Translations under genes and position numbers: made by a program | Shown: positions 50,296 through 58,990 of the stretch, in pieces | Position numbering within the stretch: position 1 is the first letter of the stretch | Layout of the letters: the number at the start of each line of letters is the position of its first letter | The notes under the pieces: model-generated | Databases searched by the model: none | What the model saw: the letters and a program-made list of their open reading frames with translations, nothing else | What the model was told of the DNA's origin: nothing | NCBI RefSeq assembly: GCF_000011365.1 | Contig: NC_004463.1 | Coordinates: forward strand, 8,356,001-8,420,000 | DNA from: Bradyrhizobium diazoefficiens USDA 110 | Lineage (GTDB): Bacteria; Pseudomonadota; Alphaproteobacteria; Rhizobiales; Xanthobacteraceae | Length of the DNA: 64,000 bases | Direction: 5' to 3'

Positions 50296-50481
50296 CTAGA
50301 CCGGCAAATTGTCGGTCATGCCGGGCGGCAGCTCATCTGGCTGCGACCGTCCCGTCAGAAGCTGCTTCTCGGCTTCATACCAGAAGGCATCCACGTCCTC
50401 GCTTGGCTCGCCCGGAGCACGCCAAAGCTCGTAGGCGCGAATACGAATGTCTTCCTGACTTAAGTTGGGCGTCGGTTGCTT
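50296..50481 (-). pseudogene. DUF2934 protein without a usable start codon
   Basis: The frame reads LSQEDIRIRAYELWRAPGEP then SEDVDAFWYEAEKQLLTGRS and stops after DNLPV. This is the DUF2934 motif (R-A-Y-x-L-W ... W-x-x-A-E-x-x-L). A TAG stands just upstream and no ATG, GTG or TTG lies between it and the domain, so the start is lost or a rare codon is used. About 60 codons remain, close to the usual domain length. Confidence 0.55.
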
Positions 50482-50526
50482 CTATCTACTGGTGCAAACC
50501 TTGGCTCCAGACGTTCTCGCGGTTGT

Positions 50527-50763
50527 TCAGTGTCGCTGGAGAGCGTATCGACGTTTTAATCTTTCGGTTGTCGTCCGGGCAGCATAATCGATGCGGTCAA
50601 TGTCGGCGCCGTCGGCCGCAGTAACGTTCAAACGCCAATTCATAGTGCTCGGGTTATCTTCATCGCATTCAACTTCGACCGCAATAACCAGTTCGCCGCC
50701 CGAAAAGCTCCGGATCTCCTGCAGCGCTATCAACTCCAGGTTTTTCCTTGACACACTGATCAT
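50527..50763 (-). CDS. Hypothetical protein, 78 aa
   Basis: MISVSRKNLELIALQEIRSF, SGGELVIAVEVECDEDNPST, MNWRLNVTAADGADIDRIDY and AARTTTERLKRRYALQRH. It alternates strand and helix predictions and has balanced composition, so it looks like a genuine small domain. The ATG at 50763 is preferred to one nine codons earlier. No family is known to me. Confidence 0.5.
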   Translation of the reverse strand: MISVSRKNLELIALQEIRSFSGGELVIAVEVECDEDNPSTMNWRLNVTAADGADIDRIDYAARTTTERLKRRYALQRH

Positions 50764-51420
50764 TGCGAGGCTCGCGCGCCCATTTCTCAACCAACACGCA
50801 GCGTTCTTGCCTCGTTCCTAAAATGCGAAAAAGTCAGCCATGCCGTCTTGTCGCAGACCGAGACAAAGAAAGCGGGTCTAGCCTAGCCCGGCATTGTGTC
50901 CTTGCGGTTGAGACAGCCAGGGGTCGGCTGTTCACTTTCTGACTTGAGCCCATTGGGGGGACGGTACTTCTGCCAAGGAACGATGGCCGTCGGTTCGTAG
51001 CTGCGGCGCACAGTCCACTAAGACCGGCCCCTGGGCTCCAAAGGAGTGCCCCTTTTGGGCAGTCATCTTTTCCACTTCACCGGCGTAAATTGGAACTCGC
51101 CCATCGGGCTGGCTCGCCCCTTCCAGCCCCAATCCGTGAGGCAGGCGGCCCTACCGCGCGATCAGCGAGGCGGGGTTGCTGCGCGTCATACACTCGCGGA
51201 TGAGGAATGAGGACACCGCCTTTCGCAGGGCGCTGGCCTGCTTCAACCCATAGCGTCAAGGACTTGGATCCAGCGAACGGATTGCGAACGCAAGTGTATT
51301 CATCAGCGGAACGCGGTTCCGGGCTAAGGCGAGCTAATTTATTGACATTACCAAGCTGGTTGGTCGGCGCTTGGTGATGAAAGCCGGTTGGATTCCGCCT
51401 GCCCAGCAAGCGAGGGTGTC
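50764..51420. other. 657-base gap with no confident gene
   Basis: Frames on both strands here are short and rich in rare codons. No tRNA, terminator or clear repeat is visible. Confidence 0.45.
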
Positions 51421-51540
51421 GTGATCGAACAACCTCACTTCGACCCTTACTCGATCTTAGCACGCATCTGTTTTGCCGCCGCCGTCGTCGGTGGCGTAGC
51501 GCTCATTGCGAAGGCGATCATGAGTATCTGTTTCATGTAG
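51421..51540 (+). CDS. Possible 39-aa membrane peptide
   Basis: A GTG with GAGGG upstream opens a frame reading IEQPHFDPYSILARICFAAA then VVGGVALIAKAIMSICFM and stop. It has one membrane helix. It is short and may be chance. Confidence 0.35.
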   Translation: MIEQPHFDPYSILARICFAAAVVGGVALIAKAIMSICFM

Positions 51541-51603
51541 GCATAGTCGCCTTTGGGTCAAACTCGGAAGTCGGCGGGTCTATGGATGGTCTGTTTTGCC
51601 ACT

Positions 51604-51657
51604 GTGAGCGGACATCACCGGCTCCGCTGTTCAGGTCCGCGAAGGGCCAATTGCTGA
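51604..51657 (+). repeat. Dispersed ~54-bp repeat, copy 1
   Basis: It begins GTGAGCGGACATC and ends GCGAAGGGCCAATTGCTGA. It is similar over its length to 54930-54983 and more weakly to 53716-53769. It lies just past the 3' end of the cyclase-TPR gene. Confidence 0.45.
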
Positions 51658-51718
51658 CTCATGCACCGCAGCAACAGGGGGTTCTATTGATCACCTCGTC
51701 GTCGCGCGCGAGCACAGT

Positions 51719-53461
51719 TCATTCGGGTAACCCCGCTTTGCGGAGACCCTCAATAAACATCTTTGCGCTTTTGGGGACCCGGGCGATATGCCCCGATATT
51801 GTAAAGGTTGGATCGATCTCAAGCACACGCGCCGCTGCGGCGTGCGCCTCAGCGTCGCGTCCGAGATGGGCGAAGGCAGACGCCAGTCCGCGGCAAGCTG
51901 GCATAAAGGAAGGATTCTGACGAAGGGCTTTCTTCAATACAATGATCGCCTCGTCAAACCGGCGAAGGCCCACAAGAGCATGCCCAATGCCCAGAAACGT
52001 CATATGCAGCAGCGGGTCTAATGGGCTCATGCGAATGGCACGTTCAAAGCTTCGAATAGCCTCTTCGGGCAGCCCCGCCATTGTATAGACCCAGCCTCTA
52101 TTGTTCCAAGTGCGCCATGAATTCGGGTTGAGCGCGACCGCCCGGTCAGCCATTTCGATTTCGGCTTCACTATCGCCGACCACACACGCCGAGACTACGG
52201 CAACCCTTGACAACGTGTCCGGATCACCATCATCGAGGCTCAATGCCAAACGAGCAAGCCGAATTGCTTCCTTGGCGTCGAACTCGGGATTGTTGGCATA
52301 GCCTAAAGCGACGTTGCTCGCGTGACAGTCACCTGCCAGAGCCGCTGCAGAGCTGAACCTCGGGTCTAGCTCCAAAGCGCGATGAGCAAGCTTAATCGCC
52401 TCGGCCAAACTTTCGCGGGTCGTCAGGTAATACTGTTGCATGGATCGGAGAAAAAAATCATAGGCAGTGAGGTTCTCTGGTCGCCGCCGCGCAGCCGTTG
52501 CAATCTCTGTTTGAAGCATCTTTGGCTGAACGGCCGAGACAACGGCGAGCGCAACGTCGTCTTGGAGAGCGAAAATGTCCGTCAGATCACGCTCGAATCT
52601 GTCCGCCCAGATGTGCGTCCCTGTAATCGCGTCGATCAACTGTCCGGCGATGCGAACTTTCCCGGCAGCCTTGCGCACAGACCCCTCAAGGATATAGCGC
52701 ACGCCCAGCTCGTGCCCGACCTGCTTCACGTTCACCGCCTTGCCCTTGTAGGTAAAGCTGGAATTGCGGGCGATCACGAACAACCATTTGAACCGCGAAA
52801 GCGCGGTGGTGATCTCCTCAACCATTCCGTCCGCGAAGTATTCCTGTTCGGGATCGCCGCTCATGTTCTCGAACGGCAGCACGGCGATGGATGGCTTGGC
52901 TGGAAGTGGCGGGGCCGCGCTTAGTCTCTCGGTCAGCGCGCTAGACGCTCCAGCACGGACAGCGTAAGCGCGGACCGGCTTGGCGATGTTCTTGAGCTGC
53001 TGCTCGCCGCGATCCTCGAAGCCAACGTCCAGCTTGCCTTCGACTTCGCTATAGACCTTTTCGGACATCAGGATGCCGCCCGGATCGGCGATCCCCTCCA
53101 GCCGGACAGCGATGTTGATCCCGTCGCCATAGAGGTCGCCGTCCTGCCCAACGATCACGTCACCAAGGTTGAGCCCGATGCGTAGCTTGAATGGACCGCT
53201 CCCCTCGGCGAGATGATCCTGCATCTCAGTCGCGCATCTCACGGCGGCTAAGGGACTCGCGAATTCGGCGAGCGCGCCATCACCCGTTGTCTTGATCAGT
53301 CGCCCGTCGTGGCGGGAGAGGCTAGGCTCGATCAATTCTCGCTTGAGCCGCTCGAACTCGGCGTAGGTGGCCTCCTCAGCGCGTTGCATCAACGCAGAGT
53401 AACCAACCACGTCGGCGGCCAAGATCGCCGCTAGTCGCCTCTGAACCCGCTGCTCGGTCAC
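51719..53461 (-). CDS. Class III adenylate cyclase with TPR repeats
   Basis: A 580-residue soluble protein. The cyclase domain fills residues 8-180 (LAAILAADVVGYSALMQRAE with the metal aspartate, KTTGDGALAEF with the second, and the NIAVRLEGIADPGG turn). A TolB-like segment follows (PSIAVLPFENMSGDPEQEYF, DGMVEEITTALSRFK), then TPR repeats over the last 200 residues (AYDFFLRSMQQYYL, SWRTWNNRGWVYTMAGLPEE). This layout is abundant in Bradyrhizobium. A GTG at 53461 with GGAGGGG upstream is the likely start; the open frame extends 149 codons further but reads as non-coding. Confidence 0.9.
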   Translation of the reverse strand: MTEQRVQRRLAAILAADVVGYSALMQRAEEATYAEFERLKRELIEPSLSRHDGRLIKTTGDGALAEFASPLAAVRCATEMQDHLAEGSGPFKLRIGLNLGDVIVGQDGDLYGDGINIAVRLEGIADPGGILMSEKVYSEVEGKLDVGFEDRGEQQLKNIAKPVRAYAVRAGASSALTERLSAAPPLPAKPSIAVLPFENMSGDPEQEYFADGMVEEITTALSRFKWLFVIARNSSFTYKGKAVNVKQVGHELGVRYILEGSVRKAAGKVRIAGQLIDAITGTHIWADRFERDLTDIFALQDDVALAVVSAVQPKMLQTEIATAARRRPENLTAYDFFLRSMQQYYLTTRESLAEAIKLAHRALELDPRFSSAAALAGDCHASNVALGYANNPEFDAKEAIRLARLALSLDDGDPDTLSRVAVVSACVVGDSEAEIEMADRAVALNPNSWRTWNNRGWVYTMAGLPEEAIRSFERAIRMSPLDPLLHMTFLGIGHALVGLRRFDEAIIVLKKALRQNPSFMPACRGLASAFAHLGRDAEAHAAAARVLEIDPTFTISGHIARVPKSAKMFIEGLRKAGLPE

Positions 53462-53839
53462 AGCCCCTCCGAACGACCAGACTAACCCCGCCGCTGGGAC
53501 AAGGCGGAGCGTAGCACTTTGTTGCGGACATGTGAGCGGTAATCGCCGGAGAGACCCCATCTTGCCCAAAATTCGGGGCCGCCGTGGCACGGGCTGCACT
53601 CGCTTTTCCATTGCCGGGTGCAAGGCAAAGCGCCCCGGCCAATTCAATGCACTATGTCTCTTACGGGTCAAAAGCGCCGTTTTGGCTACGGCCCGCGCAC
53701 TTCCGGTCTGCACCGCTAATCGGACGGACCCGGCGTCGGCGGCCACTTCGCAAAAGGGCCATAAGAGAGACTTGTTCAACGGACATCCGCCGAGCACAGT
53801 AACTAGCGTCTTAGCTTCCTCTCCTACGGAGGTTCTTCC
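53462..53839. other. 378-base divergent gap holding a repeat copy
   Basis: The region separates the cyclase from the methyltransferase. It has no gene of its own. A repeat copy lies at 53716-53769 and the methyltransferase ribosome site (ACGGAGG) at its right end. Confidence 0.5.
53716..53769 (+). repeat. Dispersed ~54-bp repeat, copy 2 (divergent)
   Basis: It shares CGGAC near the start and CACTTCGCAAAAGGGCCATA near the end with the copies at 51604 and 54930, with weaker similarity between. Confidence 0.35.
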
Positions 53840-54844
53840 GTGACATCCAACCCTTGGCTCACTCTCCTCGGACTGATCAACGGCTTCCAGGTCACACAGG
53901 CAATTCATGTCGCGTCAACTCTTCGTATCGCAGACCATCTGAAAGGCGACTCTCGTTCGGCAGAGGAGTTGGCGCCCTTAACGCAAAGCCATCCAGGCGC
54001 TCTCTACCGACTGCTGCGGGCGCTCGCCGCAGTGGGCGTTTTTGAGGAAGATGAAGACCGAAGGTTTGCGCTGACACCAATGGGAGATTGTTTGCGCACT
54101 GACTCCGCGACACCGATCGGCGCGTGGGCGGAGTGCGTCGGAAGTCCCTACGTTTGGAGCACATGGGGCCATCTGCTGCACAGCATTCGAACCGGCGAGA
54201 ATGCCTTTCAAAGTCTCAACGGTAAGGACATTTGGAATTATCGCGCCGAACGTCCGGAGGAGAGCGCGGTCTTCGATCGCGCTATGACGGAGTTTTCGCG
54301 CGGCGGCGCTGAAGCCGTTATCGGCGCGTATGATTTCTCCGCTTTCCATCATGTTGTGGATGTGGGTGGCGGACGCGGTTTAATGCTGGCAGCCATTCTG
54401 ACCGCTCATCCCAGGATGCAGGGCACGTTGTTTGATCAGCCAGGGGTCATTGCCGGAGCCGAGGCGGTTCTGGAAGCGCACGGCGTCGTCGACCGTTGCC
54501 GAATGGTGAGCGGAAGTTTCTTCGAATCGGTACCTGAAGGCGGAGATGCCTACGTCATGCGGGTAGTAATCCACGATTGGGACGACGACGAAGCGATCGC
54601 CATTTTGAAGGCGTGCCGGCGTGCGATGCGGGAGACGGCGAAGTTGGTTCTCATCGAGCGAATTATCGCGCCTGCGAACGAAGTACCGGCGACAAAATTC
54701 ATGGACCTCCACATGTTGGCTTTGCCCGGTGGGCGGGAGCGGACCCGCGACGAGTTCTCTGACCTGCTTGCCAAATCTGGCTTCGAGCTGACGCGCGTTG
54801 TGCCAGCGGGTAGAATCAACGTCATCGAGGCCCGGCCATATTGA
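53840..54844 (+). CDS. O-methyltransferase, plant-type/hydroxyneurosporene family
   Basis: A 334-residue SAM-dependent O-methyltransferase. The N-terminal winged-helix dimerisation part reads HPGALYRLLRALAAVGVFEE; the SAM site is VVDVGGGRGLMLAA; VIHDWDDDEAIAIL carries the catalytic histidine. Relatives methylate carotenoid, polyketide or phenolic hydroxyls. It starts at a GTG with ACGGAGG upstream. Nothing nearby shows its pathway. Confidence 0.88.
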   Translation: MTSNPWLTLLGLINGFQVTQAIHVASTLRIADHLKGDSRSAEELAPLTQSHPGALYRLLRALAAVGVFEEDEDRRFALTPMGDCLRTDSATPIGAWAECVGSPYVWSTWGHLLHSIRTGENAFQSLNGKDIWNYRAERPEESAVFDRAMTEFSRGGAEAVIGAYDFSAFHHVVDVGGGRGLMLAAILTAHPRMQGTLFDQPGVIAGAEAVLEAHGVVDRCRMVSGSFFESVPEGGDAYVMRVVIHDWDDDEAIAILKACRRAMRETAKLVLIERIIAPANEVPATKFMDLHMLALPGGRERTRDEFSDLLAKSGFELTRVVPAGRINVIEARPY

Positions 54845-54929
54845 GCACAAGGCGGCCCGCCCGGCCTCCGGTGCGTTCCGGGTCACAACGCGAAGAATTC
54901 ACCTGAGCAAGTCTAGTCCCCATGCCTCA

Positions 54930-54983
54930 GTAAGCGGACATCCGCGAGGCCAGACGCTACTTCGGAAAAGGGCCAATTACAGA
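54930..54983 (+). repeat. Dispersed ~54-bp repeat, copy 3
   Basis: It begins GTAAGCGGACATC and ends CGGAAAAGGGCCAATTACAGA, aligning along its length with the copy at 51604-51657. The two lie on either side of the cyclase and methyltransferase genes in the same orientation. Confidence 0.45.
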
Positions 54984-55055
54984 TCTTGGCCGCGAACGGA
55001 CGCGCGGATAGCCGTTGCGATCTTCGCCTTCGGGCCACAGGCGGAAACGAGACTA

Positions 55056-55334
55056 TCAGCTTGCAGAGGAGTCACCCCTGTTTTGAGTCAATTGCAACCC
55101 GTCGCATGCGCGGCAGTCAGGACAAGAGTCCTGCACCCTCTTGATCGCGACCCGACGGAGATCGATCGGGTTCTTTTGACCGTCAGCAGCCAGGATCAAA
55201 ATCTTCTCGGCGAGGCATGCCATCAATGAAGGGGTTCGCCTTGCTTCGGGCAGCGTCTCTGCAGCATTCGCCAGAATACCTCGCAATACGGCACGAGGAT
55301 AAGTGTGCGACCACTCGCTCTTCGTCGGCGCCAT
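55056..55334 (-). CDS. Hypothetical helical protein, 92 aa
   Basis: MAPTKSEWSHTYPRAVLRGI, LANAAETLPEARRTPSLMAC, LAEKILILAADGQKNPIDLR and RVAIKRVQDSCPDCRACDGL. Its composition is typical of real coding sequence with a helical core and three cysteines near the end (CPDCRAC), a possible metal knuckle. Similar short proteins are common in rhizobia; no function is assigned. Confidence 0.5.
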   Translation of the reverse strand: MAPTKSEWSHTYPRAVLRGILANAAETLPEARRTPSLMACLAEKILILAADGQKNPIDLRRVAIKRVQDSCPDCRACDGLQLTQNRGDSSAS

Positions 55335-55405
55335 CAGCTACTCCACAGAGAGACTACCTACAAACAAGAATTGCTGCTGAACTTCGCTCGCCCGCCTCGC
55401 TCTTT

Positions 55406-55440
55406 AAAAAAGAGGCCGTCGAACCCAACATTCGACGGCC
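55406..55440 (-). terminator. Rho-independent terminator
   Basis: On the minus strand GGCCGTCGAA, seven bases, TTCGACGGCC, then CTC and a run of six Ts (55411-55406). It lies 68 bases after the stop of the small gene at 55508-55687. Confidence 0.85.
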
Positions 55441-55507
55441 CAATTCGTTCGGTGTGACGTGGTGAGCGTTTGGGGGGCTGCCACACCGACGAACCAATAT
55501 AGTTAGG

Positions 55508-55687
55508 TCATTGAAAGCCGGATATCTTAGTCATCTCGACGCGCTTCGCAGAGGGGGGTAGTTTCCCAATTTCGTTCTCGAGCAACCAGAGCAATATGCT
55601 GCGCTTGTTCGGGTGCGTCTCCTCTCGCAGGAGCTTCTTGTAATGAACTAGGTTCTGGCTGACGATGAAGCTTTCCAAGTCAGTCAT
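55508..55687 (-). CDS. Hypothetical helical protein, 59 aa
   Basis: The protein reads MTDLESFIVSQNLVHYKKLL, REETHPNKRSILLWLLENEI and a basic end (AKRVEMTKISGFQ). The middle, with a Tyr-x3-Leu-Leu pattern followed by a short basic turn and a second Leu-rich helix, resembles the 70-aa protein at 57177-57389, so both belong to one family of small helical hairpins. A good terminator follows. Confidence 0.65.
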   Translation of the reverse strand: MTDLESFIVSQNLVHYKKLLREETHPNKRSILLWLLENEIGKLPPSAKRVEMTKISGFQ

Positions 55688-55832
55688 TCGAGCCTCGCCT
55701 TCTCACGCACTCATTCATACGGTACGCGGTGCGCGAGCAGAACGATTTTCAAGGGCCGAATCCTGCAGACATTGCTCAATCTGGGTCATCACAAATTGAG
55801 TGTTCCTTGCAGATTTTGAGCCAGACTGGGTA

Positions 55833-55846
55833 TTGATCTGGATCAG
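55833..55846. promoter_or_regulatory. FNR/FixK-type palindrome upstream of the AraC gene
   Basis: TTGATCTGGATCAG matches TTGAT-N4-ATCAA at nine of ten half-site bases. It lies 76 bases before the ATG at 55923 and could also serve a minus-strand transcript toward 55687. Confidence 0.5.
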
Positions 55847-55922
55847 TTTCAGCATCCATCTCCCGATGTAGCGATTTCCTACTCGGCACAATGATGTGAC
55901 GAGGTCCCGGTCGATTTGGATC

Positions 55923-56909
55923 ATGGATCTTCTTGAATACCCGCTCAGTCGATCTCCGGTCGTTCGCACCCGCGATCCGGAGACGATGAGGAATGCGCTG
56001 TTTACGGTGTATGGGGCAACTGGATTTGCGGTCGCTAAACCAGCCGACTTCGAAGGAGTGGCAAATTACCTACTATTGTCCAAGATCGGGCTTGGCTTTT
56101 GTGGATATGGTGCGAAGACAGTCGTCGAGTTTCCTGAAGGCGATTTCGCAAGATTACAAATCGGCCTCAAGGGGAAAGCAGGGGTCATTTTAGGCAGCAC
56201 CGCGACGATCCCCGTGAATGAGCAGCAGCCCGGCATTACGCCGCCGGGACAGCCAACAACCATTGTGTTTGAACCTGGGTTCGAGCAGCTGATCCTTCGC
56301 ATAAAAACCGGGGCGCTGGAGAACGCTTTAACAACACTGCTCGGCGCAAAACCTCGGGGATCGCTGGTGTTCGACCCGACGGCGCCTCCGAAGCCGCCGA
56401 CTGCTCAGCTGTTGCGTGAGCTGATCATGTTCCTAGCCAATCAGCTAAATTCAATGGCAGCGCAGTTGCCCAAGTCGATGCTCCAAGAGCTTGAGCAAGC
56501 GCTAATCGTCTCGTTTCTCTCGGCTCACCGGCACAACTTCACCGAACTGTTGGAGAGTTCCGCCACGGAACCGGCGCCGCTCGTAGTCCGCTTGGCTGAA
56601 GAATACGTCGAAGCAAATTGGGCTCGCGCTATTACCATTGAGGAGCTGGCATCACAGACGAACACCAGCATCCGTAGCCTCTACGCGGCTTTCAAGAAAT
56701 ACCGCGGGTACTCGCCGATGAGATTTGCAAAAACCGTGCGCTTGCGACGTGCAAGGCAGATGCTCCTGGAAGGGAATCCGAAAACTTCCGTTTCCCAAAT
56801 CGCTTTCAAATGCGGTTTCGGCAATCTGGGCCATTTCGCCGGTGATTTCCGGCAAATGTTCGGAGAGCTTCCCTCCGAAGTTTTCGCGCGAGCACAGCGA
56901 GCGAGGTAG
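55923..56909 (+). CDS. AraC-family transcriptional regulator
   Basis: A 328-residue regulator. An N-terminal AraC-binding-like domain (about residues 25-190) is followed by the double helix-turn-helix: ITIEELASQTNTSIRSLYAA, YRGYSPMRFAKTVRLRRARQ and VSQIAFKCGFGNLGHFAGDF. The ligand is unknown; relatives respond to aromatic or small organic compounds. An ATG at 55896 nine codons upstream is an alternative start. An FNR/FixK-type palindrome lies upstream. Confidence 0.88.
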   Translation: MDLLEYPLSRSPVVRTRDPETMRNALFTVYGATGFAVAKPADFEGVANYLLLSKIGLGFCGYGAKTVVEFPEGDFARLQIGLKGKAGVILGSTATIPVNEQQPGITPPGQPTTIVFEPGFEQLILRIKTGALENALTTLLGAKPRGSLVFDPTAPPKPPTAQLLRELIMFLANQLNSMAAQLPKSMLQELEQALIVSFLSAHRHNFTELLESSATEPAPLVVRLAEEYVEANWARAITIEELASQTNTSIRSLYAAFKKYRGYSPMRFAKTVRLRRARQMLLEGNPKTSVSQIAFKCGFGNLGHFAGDFRQMFGELPSEVFARAQRAR

Positions 56910-57176
56910 AGTGCGAACGCATGTAATCAAGATGGGGCGGCGTTTCGCGCCGCCGCTCAGCATCTCTGCCGAGCCGAAATTCGAGTTGTAACTGCGCGCC
57001 GGGGCCGTCCCCGACAGCACGGCTGGCTCAATCTCGGTATTCCGCATGGGGTCAAAAGCGTCGGTGTACGTCTCGGCCGACGTAAGCAACCTCTCAGAAG
57101 CAAACTCCGCCCGGAGGGGCCGCGCGGCGAGGTTCTGTGCGGAGAGGGAAAGGTGACTCCCATCTAGCCGCGAAGG

Positions 57177-57389
57177 CTATTGTTGCTTTTGGATTGTCGT
57201 GAGTGTCCCACGCGGAGTTGCGGGCACGTCTCTGGCTTCTTCTTCGGCTAGGAGCGTTCGGATGAGGGCCCGCTTGTCCTCATTCTTCTCCTCCTCAAGA
57301 AGTCGCCGGTATAGGCGGTTATGCGGCTGCCTCGTTGCGGTGGTACGAAGCGCAAGCCGTCGTCGGACATCTTCGATGTAGCGCGCCAC
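57177..57389 (-). CDS. Hypothetical helical protein, 70 aa
   Basis: The N-terminus MARYIEDVRRRLALRTTATR is followed by YRRLLEEEKNEDKRALIRTL and LAEEEARDVPATPRGTL. It shares the helix-turn-helix-like pattern YxxLLxxE...R..IxxLLAEE with the 59-aa protein at 55508-55687. The preceding 267 bases (56910-57176) hold no gene. Function is unknown. Confidence 0.6.
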   Translation of the reverse strand: MARYIEDVRRRLALRTTATRQPHNRLYRRLLEEEKNEDKRALIRTLLAEEEARDVPATPRGTLTTIQKQQ

Positions 57390-57424
57390 TTCGCAGAAAT
57401 GCCATCATCTATCGTCGCTCTGGC

Positions 57425-57573
57425 TCAGCGATGGGCTTTGCTGAGCAACACTATTCCGAGCAGGATGATCAATATCGGTGCCAACGGCAGGGAAACTGCA
57501 GAAGCATCCACACGCCTCCTGCGAGAAAAGCTACGCCGCAGGCAATCCAGAACAGGTCAACCTTATTGTCCAT
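57425..57573 (-). pseudogene. Small two-span membrane protein with a one-base frameshift
   Basis: The ATG at 57573 overlaps the stop region of the next gene up and opens MDNKVDLFWIACGVAFLAGG, then as written ends after 34 codons at 57469. Restoring one G after GGCGTGTGG continues it as DASAVSLPLAPILIILLGIV then LLSKAHR and a stop at 57425, giving a second membrane helix. The two-helix version is the more natural protein. Confidence 0.45.
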
Positions 57574-57760
57574 GCTCCAGTGGAAAAACTGCGCCGCTAA
57601 GAGTGAGGACGCCGACGCCCACAAGAAACCAGTCCCACGGCACCCCCATTAGCATGGCGATCCCTACCCAAATGAAGAACGCGGCCCACGCGACAGAGTC
57701 GATTCTCCGCGCAGTTTCGCTCGCAGAGCCTTCGCTGAAGGCTGGTTGGATGCTGTTCAT
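57563..57760 (-). CDS. Small two-span membrane protein, 65 aa
   Basis: MNSIQPAFSEGSASETARRI then two hydrophobic segments (SVAWAAFFIWVGIAMLMG and WFLVGVGVLTLSGAVFPL). The layout is like the short LiaI/LiaF-type transmembrane region proteins. Its end overlaps the start of a related two-span gene, so the two form a coupled pair. Confidence 0.55.
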   Translation of the reverse strand: MNSIQPAFSEGSASETARRIDSVAWAAFFIWVGIAMLMGVPWDWFLVGVGVLTLSGAVFPLEHGQ

Positions 57761-57952
57761 CACACGTGCACCGGATAGAGGTTGGAGAGACCAGCGTAAG
57801 CACCAGTGATCAAAATGAACGGCGCAAAAACAAAGGGCCACTCGGCCAATTCGGTACTGCAAAATCGGATTAGGCCATCAACGATAGACGACCTCTTAGA
57901 ACTATCGGCGGCGCAGACCAATGAGCCTCAATGGTCGCAGGCCGGTTGTAAG

Positions 57953-58390
57953 TTAAGTCTTCGCATCAGAGAGCCGATGCCATCGACAGTCTTGTGACGC
58001 AGCTACCTTGGCGGAGGAGTCGCTTCGGGAGGTGCTTCGCGATGGCTCAGGCTTCAACTTCTTCGCACTGGCTCGGGTGTCATTTGGATCGTGCCAGTGG
58101 CGAGCAATGAATTCTGGAGCCTTCGTCTTGGCCACTTCCCTTGGCTTAGGTTGAGGTGGTACCGGCGGCTCGGAAGGTGTTGTGTAAGCAAGGGCAACCT
58201 GCTCCACCCTCGGCTGGATGTCCTGCATGCTGACCAGCGAAAGCCGATCAGCCTTATTGCCGGCTACAGCAGGATAGGTGATTGATGTCATCGGCACCGG
58301 AGGAGACTTGGAGGTGGCGGCAGCAATAGCTCCGACGCCCCCAACACAAATCAATCCAAGTACGACGACCTTGATCACAGCGATGCCCAC
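57953..58390 (-). CDS. Exported proline-rich hypothetical protein, 145 aa
   Basis: MGIAVIKVVVLGLICVGGVG starts a signal or anchor helix. The rest is rich in Pro, Lys and Ser (PSEPPVPPQPKPREVAKTKA) and ends with DCRWHRLSDAKT. A proline-rich linker after a membrane helix suggests a periplasm-spanning protein. No domain is recognised. Confidence 0.55.
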   Translation of the reverse strand: MGIAVIKVVVLGLICVGGVGAIAAATSKSPPVPMTSITYPAVAGNKADRLSLVSMQDIQPRVEQVALAYTTPSEPPVPPQPKPREVAKTKAPEFIARHWHDPNDTRASAKKLKPEPSRSTSRSDSSAKVAASQDCRWHRLSDAKT

Positions 58391-58476
58391 ACCGAGGGAT
58401 CGAGCCTAGACGACATTTTGCCCAGATTAAGGCTACCTGTTTGTTTGGTTAACGCAATAGCTGATCCGCGCCAAGC

Positions 58477-58827
58477 TCACGACCCCAGAGCAAGGCTATA
58501 ATTCGGACCTGAGTAGCAGATCGTCTCGATATTCTCTTTCGACCTGTATCGAGCAATGAGTTCAGCGGTAGACTTTGAGGGCTTAACGGCGTTAGGCCAA
58601 ATTACTATCCCTCTGCTCTCGCTGTCGGTCTTCCAGGTTCGATTGGCGCCTTCCAGCACAACGTCAACGAATTCCCGCCAGAGAATCACTTGGCTTGGCC
58701 CCATGAATTGCCAGAAACCCCGAGTTTGACGGTGGGTCTCGGTGGTTCGCTGAGACTTCAGCTCAACGTTAACAAGTTCGCATGCTCCGTTCTCGTCGGT
58801 GCGGATCATAAGCAAATCGGCGACCAC
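58477..58827 (-). CDS. Hypothetical protein with possible D/E-x-K nuclease-like core
   Basis: From a GTG the chain reads VADLLMIRTDENGACELVNV, ELKSQRTTETHRQTRGFWQF and ends with ENIETICYSGPNYSLALGS. DLLMI...ELVNVELKS is reminiscent of the D...E-x-K strand pair of PD-(D/E)XK proteins, but that is a short motif. The frame is open 18 codons further upstream to a TGA with coding-like residues (DEIALAASDDRGDSKPT), so the gene may be 5'-truncated. Confidence 0.45.
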   Translation of the reverse strand: MVADLLMIRTDENGACELVNVELKSQRTTETHRQTRGFWQFMGPSQVILWREFVDVVLEGANRTWKTDSESRGIVIWPNAVKPSKSTAELIARYRSKENIETICYSGPNYSLALGS

Positions 58828-58990
58828 TTTCGTTGGTTTCGAGTCTCCCCTGTCGTCGGAGGCCGCCAGTGCGATCTCATCTGAAACAAATCACCCTCTC
58901 CGCGCCCTATAGCGGGAGCGGGCCAGTTCCGGCAACCGATCAGACCTTAAAAGGCCCGTGGAGTCAGGCCCCCCGAGCACAGGCGCAGCG

